DNA from: Nocardioidaceae bacterium
GTDB lineage: Bacteria; Actinomycetota; Actinomycetes; Propionibacteriales; Nocardioidaceae
Reading direction: 5' to 3'
DNA: 6,066 bases
Assembly: GCA_025965395.1 (NCBI GenBank)
Contig: JAOPXA010000153.1
Location: 1 to 6,066 of the forward strand
Part shown: piece by piece, positions 1 through 5,800 of the stretch
How positions within the stretch are numbered: position 1 is the first letter of the stretch
How the letters are laid out: every line of letters begins with the position of its first letter
Made by a program: the position numbers and the translations under genes
The notes under the pieces: model-generated
Seen by the model: the letters and a program-made list of their open reading frames with translations, nothing else
Database searches by the model: none
Told to the model about the DNA's origin: nothing

Positions 1-639
1 CGCATGGCGCAGGAGGCCGGTTGCGCCGCAATCGCCTTGCATGGGCGCACGGCCTCGCAGCACTACTCCGGGGTCGCCGACTGGGACGCCATCGCCGAGC
101 TCAAGCAAGCGGTCGACATACCGGTCCTCGGCAACGGCGATATCTGGGAGGCCGCTGACGCGATTCGGATGGTCGAGCACACCGGCTGCGACGGGGTCGT
201 CGTCGGGCGCGGTTGCTTGGGCAGGCCCTGGCTGTTCCGCGACTTGGCTGCCGCCTTCGCTGGCGAGGACGTGCTTGAGTTGCCGACCTTGGGCGAGGTG
301 TCCGCGGTGATGCGCCGTCACGCCGAACTGCTGGGGCTGCACTTGGGGGAGGAGCGCGGTTGCGTGGAGTTCCGCAAGCACATTGCGTGGTACCTCAAGG
401 GCTTCCGTGCGGGCGGCACGATACGCAGTCAGCTCGGCATGGTGTCGTCCTATGCCGCGCTCGATGACCTGTTGGGTCAACTCGATCCGACGGAGCCCTA
501 CCCGATGGGTGAGCTCGGCACGCCACGCGGACGCCAGGGCAGCGCCAAACGCGTCACGCTGCCCGACGGCTGGCTCGACAGCCGCGAGCTGATGGGTGAG
601 ATCGATCTCGCGGCCGAAGACGCCATCTCCGGCGGTTGA
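1..639 (+). CDS. dusB: tRNA-dihydrouridine synthase, 3' part (5' end outside the window)
   Basis: This is the C-terminal part of an FMN-dependent tRNA-dihydrouridine synthase, which reduces uridine to dihydrouridine in the D-loop region of tRNA in the cytoplasm. The frame is open from base 1, and the first ATG (base 4) falls inside the barrel domain, so the gene begins upstream. Visible motifs are HGRT near 40-51, the FMN-contacting GNGDI near 130-144, and the phosphate-binding VGRG near 202-213 followed by GRPWLF. The helical tRNA-binding domain carries RKHIAWYLKGF near 373-405. The active-site cysteine of the family lies upstream and cannot be checked. The protein ends in the acidic tail EDAISGG, a kind of ending I associate with actinobacterial members. 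The gene converges on the PH-domain operon with 48 bases between the two stop codons. Family assignment is firm. The DusB subgroup symbol is provisional because the N-terminus is missing. Confidence 0.93.
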   Translation, partial: RMAQEAGCAAIALHGRTASQHYSGVADWDAIAELKQAVDIPVLGNGDIWEAADAIRMVEHTGCDGVVVGRGCLGRPWLFRDLAAAFAGEDVLELPTLGEVSAVMRRHAELLGLHLGEERGCVEFRKHIAWYLKGFRAGGTIRSQLGMVSSYAALDDLLGQLDPTEPYPMGELGTPRGRQGSAKRVTLPDGWLDSRELMGEIDLAAEDAISGG

Positions 640-687
640 CCCACATACCTACCCGGCTCCATCCCCAAGATGTGGAGACTTAGCCGC
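640..687. other. short convergent intergenic gap
   Basis: These 48 bases separate two converging stop codons. CCACAT at 641-646 is complementary to ATGTGG at 670-675, but the 23-base loop and the lack of a GC-rich stem or T-run make a classical intrinsic terminator unconvincing. No gene or clear signal is seen here. Confidence 0.4.
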
Positions 688-2043
688 CTATCGCGGGCCG
701 CCCAAGGGCGTATTGGTCTCCGAATCGTGGGGAATTACGGGGGTCCGTTGGCGAGCCGCGTGGGCGCGGTCGAGCTGGGCGAAAGCCTCGCGTCGTACGA
801 CAGCAGCATAGAAGTTGCGCGCCTCTGCATCCACCGGACCCTTGGGTGTATGCACGTCGAGCGTGGCGAGGCCCAACCACCGCTGCAACGGTCCCTGGCT
901 GATGGCGACCGATTGGGTCTTCTGGTGGGGCACGATGTTGCGCGTGTGTTGGATCCATCCGGCGCGCGTGAGCAAGGAGGCGTCGTTGACCGCAAGGGCC
1001 CGATAACGCCAGCCGACGGGCGCAAACCAGGCCGAACGTCTGGGCGCATACGCCAGGGGTTCGGTGTTGAAGGCGTTGCCAGGGATCAGTTCGTCGATGA
1101 CCTGCAGCGCCAGCCGAGGGTCGCTGATGGGCAAGAGCGTCGAGATCGACTCGCCACCCTCGTCGTCTTGGGCCGCATACCCGGCGACGTCGACCTCAAG
1201 GCGCATCCAGCCAAAGAAGCGCCAGACGAATGGTTCCTCGACCGCAATTCCCTGCACACGATCGAACGGCACGGTCTGGGACGTGCGTGAGAGCAAACCG
1301 CGCTCGATCCGGAGCCCGCGACTCGTGCGGGTGAGCGTGAATCCCCACTGAGCGACGACGCGCTTGCTCACGATCTGCACGAGCCAGAACGCGGTGGGGA
1401 TCAATCCACCGAGGATCGCCAGGAAACGGTCGAACCACACGCCGATCACCACAAGGGCCACGGCGCCGATGACAGCAAACAAGAAGTCGAGCGACAGCAA
1501 GGTGCCGATCGCGATGCGCTCGCTTGGGACCGCCGCGAGAACGGTGCCGGTGTGGTCGAGAGCATCGAGCGACTGAGGGTCTTCGCCGTGGGCGCGGAGC
1601 AAGAGCAGCGACCTCAACTCCTGAGCGTCGCTAAGCTTGAGAAATTTGAGACTCGTACGCGACTTGTCGCCGCCCGCCATCTCGATGCGAAGCTCCGCAA
1701 GCCCGAAGACGCGAGCGACCAAGGGCTCGGTGATGTCGACGGACTGGAGTCGCTCGTAGGGGATGCGGCGCGAGTTCTTGCTGAGCACACCCGAGGTGAT
1801 CCGAAGCTCGGTGCCGTCGATGACATAGCGAGTGAAGCCCCATTGGAGGAATCCGACGCCCATGCCGAGCACGAGCCCCAAAGGCACGGCTAGCGCCGAC
1901 CAGATCACGTCACGAGAGCCGATCGACGACGCCGTAGCAGCAACGCCTGCGACGGCCCAGAGGGCGCCCTGGATCAGACCTGTCGCCGGGTGGGTGCGCT
2001 GCCCGAGCGCCTCGGCGACCTGGACCTCAGACTCCGGCGCCAT
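688..2043 (-). CDS. membrane protein with three bacterial PH (DUF304/bPH2) domains, YdbT-like
   Basis: A 451-residue membrane protein of the YdbT type. Hydrophobic segments lie at about residues 23-43, 46-68, 178-203 and 206-224, giving two membrane hairpins. Three bPH2 repeats follow the pattern P-x-x-R/K-x-Q-x-V/I, then a hydrophobic R-x-(F/L)-G stretch: IPYERLQSVDI near residue 94, VPFDRVQGIAV near 258 and VPHQKTQSVAI near 371. The third copy is the most diverged. The last 25 or so residues look disordered. The ATG at 2043 is chosen because GGGGAG (2048-2053) sits 4 bases before it. The same frame stays open up to 2214, but that extension would lie almost wholly inside the upstream gene and is Arg/Ser/Pro-rich, like a shadow frame. 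The start overlaps the end of the upstream PH gene by 17 bases, which implies translational coupling. In Bacillus subtilis the ydbST pair belongs to the sigma-W envelope-stress regulon and contributes to resistance to antimicrobial peptides from other bacilli. Transfer of that role to this host is inference. Confidence 0.88.
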   Translation of the reverse strand: MAPESEVQVAEALGQRTHPATGLIQGALWAVAGVAATASSIGSRDVIWSALAVPLGLVLGMGVGFLQWGFTRYVIDGTELRITSGVLSKNSRRIPYERLQSVDITEPLVARVFGLAELRIEMAGGDKSRTSLKFLKLSDAQELRSLLLLRAHGEDPQSLDALDHTGTVLAAVPSERIAIGTLLSLDFLFAVIGAVALVVIGVWFDRFLAILGGLIPTAFWLVQIVSKRVVAQWGFTLTRTSRGLRIERGLLSRTSQTVPFDRVQGIAVEEPFVWRFFGWMRLEVDVAGYAAQDDEGGESISTLLPISDPRLALQVIDELIPGNAFNTEPLAYAPRRSAWFAPVGWRYRALAVNDASLLTRAGWIQHTRNIVPHQKTQSVAISQGPLQRWLGLATLDVHTPKGPVDAEARNFYAAVVRREAFAQLDRAHAARQRTPVIPHDSETNTPLGGPR

Positions 2044-2518
2044 GTGACTCCCCGAGCTCGGTGAGCCGATTGCGGAGGCGCGTCGCCTCGGCAGCGCGAA
2101 GCCCGGGTATGTCGGCCGCCGTTTCGGTGCTCGCCGTGTGAAGCGTGACGGTAGCAATGCCGAAGGCGCGATCGATGGGGCCGGCGCTGACGTCGACGAA
2201 TTGCATACGGCCATAAGGGACGGCCACGAGGCGTTTGAACATCACGCCGCTTGTCACCACGAGCGAGTCGTCATTCTCGACGTACCCCCACGAACGTTGG
2301 TTGGATCCGGCCCACGTCCAGCCCCATGCCGCCGCAACCGCGACGCCGACGACCAGGCCGATGACATAGGGCTTGGGTACGTCAAGGAGGAGCAACAACG
2401 CGGCACCAGCAAAGGCGCCGACCACGGCAGTCGCGACAATGACGATCCGGCGAACCGAGGCAAGCTGCGGAGAGACGCGTTGCCATGCACCAGCGGGCGG
2501 ATTGAAGAGATCGTCCAT
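2027..2518 (-). CDS. small membrane protein with one bacterial PH (DUF304/bPH2) domain, YdbS-like
   Basis: A 163-residue protein and first gene of the PH operon. The N-terminus has the W-x-R-V-S-P-x-L stretch (residues 12-19) that I associate with actinobacterial members of this family. Two membrane segments follow at about 24-46 and 51-70, then one bPH2 domain at about 75-155 containing VPYGRMQFVDV and FGIATVTLHT. The usual length of YdbS-like proteins is about 160 residues, so it is complete. The ATG at 2518 has no convincing Shine-Dalgarno sequence. Instead a TAAACT hexamer ends 6 bases upstream, which would fit a leaderless transcript. Its stop overlaps the start of the three-PH protein by 17 bases. 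The two proteins probably act together at the membrane, as YdbS and YdbT are thought to do. The ligand is unknown. Confidence 0.88.
   Translation of the reverse strand: MDDLFNPPAGAWQRVSPQLASVRRIVIVATAVVGAFAGAALLLLLDVPKPYVIGLVVGVAVAAAWGWTWAGSNQRSWGYVENDDSLVVTSGVMFKRLVAVPYGRMQFVDVSAGPIDRAFGIATVTLHTASTETAADIPGLRAAEATRLRNRLTELGESHGAGV
2048..2053 (-). promoter_or_regulatory. ribosome binding site deciding the start of the three-PH protein
   Basis: On the minus strand GGGGAG precedes the ATG at 2043 by 4 bases. It lies inside the last codons of the upstream gene. It supports the 451-residue start over the 508-residue reading. Confidence 0.55.
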
Positions 2519-2524
2519 TTGCTG

Positions 2525-2553
2525 AGTTTACGGGTGATGTCCGCAGCGGAAAA
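2525..2553 (-). promoter_or_regulatory. candidate leaderless promoter of the PH operon
   Basis: Read on the minus strand, TAAACT (2530 to 2525) fits the TANNNT form of a -10 element and ends 6 bases before the ATG at 2518. That spacing would put the transcription start at or next to the start codon. A weak -35-like TTTTCC (2553 to 2548, three of six matches to TTGACA) stands 17 bases upstream. An 11-base palindrome, TCCGC-A-GCGGA (2540-2550), overlaps the spacer and the -35. Leaderless mRNAs are common in actinobacteria, and the gene lacks a Shine-Dalgarno sequence. The promoter itself is unproven. Confidence 0.4.
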
Positions 2554-2560
2554 TCTGCTG

Positions 2561-2576
2561 GAATTTGAGCAAATTC
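2561..2576. promoter_or_regulatory. 16-bp AT-rich palindrome, candidate operator
   Basis: GAATTTGAGCAAATTC consists of 7-base perfect inverted arms (GAATTTG and CAAATTC) around a 2-base centre. It stands in the middle of the divergent intergenic region, directly upstream of a possible plus-strand -35 (TTGACC, 2579-2584) and about 50 bases from the minus-strand start. Its AT content contrasts with the GC-rich surroundings. The size and symmetry suit a dimeric helix-turn-helix regulator. I do not recognise the site as belonging to a named regulator. Confidence 0.45.
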
Positions 2577-2578
2577 AT

Positions 2579-2607
2579 TTGACCTTGGCCGCTCGAAGTG
2601 GGACGAT
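2579..2607 (+). promoter_or_regulatory. weak candidate promoter for the zipper gene and smc
   Basis: TTGACC (2579-2584) matches five of six bases of the -35 consensus. GACGAT (2602-2607) stands 17 bases downstream as a poor -10. Transcription would start near 2612-2614, at the foot of the GACGGCGG stem. An alternative upstream pair is TTTACG (2527-2532) and GAAAAT (2549-2554) with a 16-base spacer. Sequence alone does not decide between them. Confidence 0.25.
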
Positions 2608-2641
2608 TAGAGACGGCGGAAACAGCGACCCGCCGTCCCAC
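2598..2641 (+). promoter_or_regulatory. leader region with two competing GC-rich stems
   Basis: Two perfect 8-base inverted repeats share one arm. GACGGCGG (2612-2619) pairs with CCGCCGTC (2630-2637) around a 10-base loop. GTGGGACG (2598-2605) pairs with CGTCCCAC (2634-2641) around a 28-base loop. Because GACG occurs twice on the 5' side, the 12-base arm CCGCCGTCCCAC can also pair along its whole length, leaving a 10-base bulge. No T-run follows, so this is not a standard terminator. It lies 26 bases before the start codon of the zipper gene. Whether the upstream arm is transcribed depends on the unknown start site. Confidence 0.45.
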
Positions 2642-2647
2642 ATACCC

Positions 2648-2660
2648 CCTCATTCGGAGG
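2648..2660 (+). promoter_or_regulatory. strong ribosome binding site of the zipper gene inside a small hairpin
   Basis: CGGAGG (2655-2660) lies 6 bases before the ATG at 2667 and fixes that start. CCTC (2648-2651) can pair with GAGG (2657-2660) across a 5-base loop and would mask part of the site. The hairpin is short and its stability is uncertain. Confidence 0.6.
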
Positions 2661-2666
2661 CTTTTC

Positions 2667-2867
2667 ATGGCTAGAGCCCTAGTTGGCTTTGTTGGCGGCC
2701 CCACCTACGCGCAGACCCACGAGGTCGCGAATCTTAGGCGCCGCATCAGCGATCTGGAGGCGGAAGTTCTTCGCCTCAACATCGAAAACGATTCACTGAA
2801 CCACGCGTTGTCCCAGCAGATCGATGCGCTCTCGACCGCCGACCTGCTCGAGTCCGTCGCGCACTAG
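2667..2867 (+). CDS. small leucine-zipper-like coiled-coil protein of unknown function, upstream of smc
   Basis: I do not recognise this 66-residue protein. After a short N-terminus containing LVGFVGGPTYAQ it forms a clean heptad pattern from about residue 20 to 55. Positions a are V20, I27, V34, N41, L48 and L55. Positions d are L23, L30, L37 and L44, with Q51 ending the series. E19 with R24' and R26 with E31' are in g-to-e' register for attractive pairs in a parallel dimer, and N41 at position a recalls the buried asparagine of the GCN4 zipper. There is no membrane segment and no cysteine. The ATG at 2667 is chosen for its CGGAGG at a 6-base spacing. The frame is open from an ATG at 2598, but that start falls in the stem region and lacks a ribosome site. 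The stop is 21 bases before the smc start, so co-transcription is likely. A role with SMC is a guess from position only. Confidence 0.8.
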   Translation: MARALVGFVGGPTYAQTHEVANLRRRISDLEAEVLRLNIENDSLNHALSQQIDALSTADLLESVAH

Positions 2868-2875
2868 CGCGCACA

Positions 2876-2881
2876 GAGGAG
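2876..2881 (+). promoter_or_regulatory. ribosome binding site deciding the TTG start of smc
   Basis: GAGGAG lies 7 bases before the TTG at 2889. It supports the rare start codon, as does the conserved protein beginning YLKSLTLRGFKSFA directly after it. Confidence 0.75.
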
Positions 2882-2888
2882 ACGACCC

Positions 2889-5800
2889 TTGTACCTCAAG
2901 AGCCTGACGCTCCGCGGTTTCAAGTCCTTCGCCTCCACCACCACCCTCCAGCTCGAACCCGGCATCACGTGTGTCGTGGGCCCCAACGGCTCGGGCAAGT
3001 CCAATGTCGTCGACGCCCTTTCCTGGGTCATGGGCGAACAGGGTGCAAAGACGCTTCGCGGCGGCAAGATGGAAGATGTCATCTTTGCCGGCACGTCCGG
3101 TCGTCCGCCACTTGGGCGGGCCGAGGTCGTGCTGACGATCGACAACACCGACGGTGCCCTGCCGATTGAATACACCGAGGTCACGATCTCGCGCACGATG
3201 TTCCGCAACGGCGGTTCGGAGTATGCCCTCAACGGCAACCCGTGCCGCCTTCTCGACGTTCAGGAGCTTCTGAGCGACTCCGGCATCGGCCGCGAGATGC
3301 ACGTCATCGTCGGTCAAGGGCAGCTCGACGGAGTCTTGCGTGCCACTCCGGAGGAGCGTCGCGGCTTCGTCGAAGAGGCCGCGGGCGTGCTCAAGCATCG
3401 CAAGCGCAAAGAGAAGGCGATGCGCAAGCTGGACTCCACCCAAGGCAACCTGACGCGGCTCCAAGACTTGCTCAACGAGCTGCGCCGCCAGCTCAAGCCA
3501 CTCGGTCGCCAGGCCGAGGTCGCTCGCCGCGCCGCTGTCATCCAGGCCGATGTTCGTGATGCTCGTGCTCGCCTGCTTGCTGACGACATCGCGACGGCAA
3601 CGGGCCTCCTCACGTCCGAGCTTGCCGACGAGTCAGCCCTCAAGGAGCGACGTCAGAACGTCGAGGCCTCGCTCGAGACGTTGCGCGCCGACGAGACCAA
3701 CCTCGAGCAGGAGCTTCGCGACGACGCCCCGCGCCTTTCGATGGCGCAGGAGACGTGGTTCAGCCTTTCTGGTCTTCGCGAGCGTATGCGTGGCACGCTC
3801 GGCTTGGCCAACGAGCGCGTACGCCTCGCCTCTGTGCGCGATGACGACGATCGCCATGGTCGCGACCCCGATGACCTCGAGGAGGACGCGCGCCGCGTCG
3901 CTGCTCAAGAGGCGGAGCTGCTGGCCGAGGTCGAGGCAGCCAAGGTCAGGTTGGCCGAGATCGTCGAGCGCCGCGCTCAGGCAGAGGCTTCCTACCAAGG
4001 CGAAGAGCGGCGCGTGGCGGGCTTGTTGCGCGCTGCGGCCGATCGACGCGAAGGTCTGGCACGCCTGCACGGTCAGGTCAACGCGCTCAAGTCACGGGCC
4101 GCTGCGGCCGATGAGGAGCTCGGTCGCCTTGCGGCGGGACGTGCCCAGGCGGAGACCCGTGCAACCGAGGCGCAACGTGAATTCACCAGCCTGGAGACCC
4201 AGGTGGCTGGCCTTGACGCGGGCGAATCCGGGCTCGACGAGGAACACGAGATCGCTCAAGAGGCGCTCACCGCGGTCAGCGCTCAGGTCGATGCGGCGCG
4301 TGAGCGTGCGCAGACCGCAGATCGCGAGCGGGCAGCGCTCCTCGCGCGCAAGGAGGCGCTCGAGCTCGGGGTGGCTCGACGTGACGGTGCAGGCGCCTTG
4401 CTGGCGGCCAGCGACAAGGTGAGCGGAATGCTGGGGTCGGTCGCGGCGCTTCTCACCGTCCGTTCGGGCTATGAGGCTGCCGTCGCTTCCGCGCTGGGCA
4501 CGGCGGCCGATGCTGTTGCCGTCGAGCACGTAGCATCTGCGGTCGAGGCGCTTCAGGTCCTGCGCTCGGATGATCTCGGTCGCGCAGGTTTGTTGCTCGG
4601 CGGCAGTGAGATCGATGACTCCCGGTGGCCAGGGCTCCCCGGCTCTGCGTCGTACGCGATCGGTGTCGTTGAGGCCCCCGATGCCCTTCGGGGCGCGTTG
4701 CGGCGGCTGCTCTTCAAGGTCGCGATCGTCGACGACTTGCGCGAGGCGCAGGCTCTGATCTCCCAAACCCCCGACGTCGTTGCGGTGACACGCGACGGGG
4801 ATCTCCTGGGTGCACACTTCGCCTCGGGCGGTTCGGCGTCCAAGCAAAGCCTCATCGAGGTGCAGGCCGCGCTCGACAAGGCGACCGCCGATCTCGGTGA
4901 GGCCACCGCGACCCTCGAGCGCACCTCGTTCGAGCTCTCGGGGCTTCTCGAGCGCAAGCGCGAAGCCGAACTCGCGGTGGAAGACACGCTCGCGCGTCTC
5001 CACGAGTCTGACGCCACGATGGCCGCCGTCGCCGAAAAACTGGGGCACCTGGGTTCGTTGGTGCGTTCCTCACGCGGCGAAGCTGACCGGATGGCCGCAG
5101 CCATGGCCGAGGCCGAGGCGGCGCGCGTGCGCGATCTCGATGGTCTTGCCGAGCTCGAAGACAGGCTGACTCAAGCCGAAGTCGCTCCCGACGAAGAGCC
5201 CGACACGACTCTTCTCGACTCGCTCGCCGACGATGCGGCCGTCTTCCGTCGCGATGAGACTGACGCGCGCCTCGCGCTCCGGACCGGAGAAGAGCGGTCC
5301 CGCAACTTGCATGGCCAAGCCGATGCCCTGCGACGTTCGGCCGCCGCCGAGCGTGAGGCACGGATTCGGGCCCTTGAGCGCCGAGAGCGCCAGCAGCGCG
5401 AGACCGAGGTCGCGCGTGCAGTGATTGATGCCAGCGACGTTGTCATGGCGAGGCTCGACGTCTCGATTGAGGCAGCATCGGCCCAGCGCGCGTTGATTGA
5501 GCGGGTCCGCACCGAACGCGACCTAAAGATGAGCGCGATCCGTTCCGAGATCCGCACGCTGACTGGAGAGCTCGACAAGCTGACCGACTCGGTCCATCGC
5601 GATGAGATGGCTCGGGCCGAGCAGCGCCTGCGCATCGAGGCTCTTGAGCAGCGTGCCCAGGAGGAGCTTGGTCTCGGCCGCGAGGAGCTGCTCGGCGAGT
5701 ACGGCCCAGACGTCTTGGTGCCCCCGTCGCTCGTCGCCGAGGGTGACACCGAAGAAGACGCCGGCGAACGCGAGCCCATACCGTTCGTCCGTGAGCACCA

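Noticed and set aside
641..675. CCACAT and ATGTGG inverted repeat between the convergent genes as a terminator
   Set aside because: Only 6 base pairs with a 23-base loop and no T-run on either strand.
670..1290. 206-residue plus-strand open frame opposite the three-PH gene
   Set aside because: Antisense shadow of a well-supported gene in GC-rich DNA. No family features and no ribosome site of note.
2044..2214. N-terminal extension giving a 508-residue reading of the three-PH protein
   Set aside because: It lies almost entirely inside the upstream PH gene, has low-complexity Ser/Arg/Pro composition, and a ribosome site supports the ATG at 2043.
2598..2666. Longer start (ATG at 2598) for the zipper protein
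   Set aside because: It begins at the GC-rich stem, has no ribosome site, and the added residues have no heptad or domain character. The ATG at 2667 has CGGAGG at the right distance.
2793..3464. 223-residue minus-strand open frame over the start of smc
   Set aside because: It is antisense to the conserved ATPase domain of smc and crosses into the zipper gene. Its composition fits a reversed coding strand.
3550..4422. 290-residue plus-strand open frame within smc
   Set aside because: Out-of-frame reading of smc with an Arg/Ser-rich composition. The smc frame is unbroken here.
4092..5048. 318-residue minus-strand open frame inside smc
   Set aside because: Antisense to the coiled coil and hinge of smc. 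Long reverse frames are expected under strong third-position GC bias, and no domain is seen.
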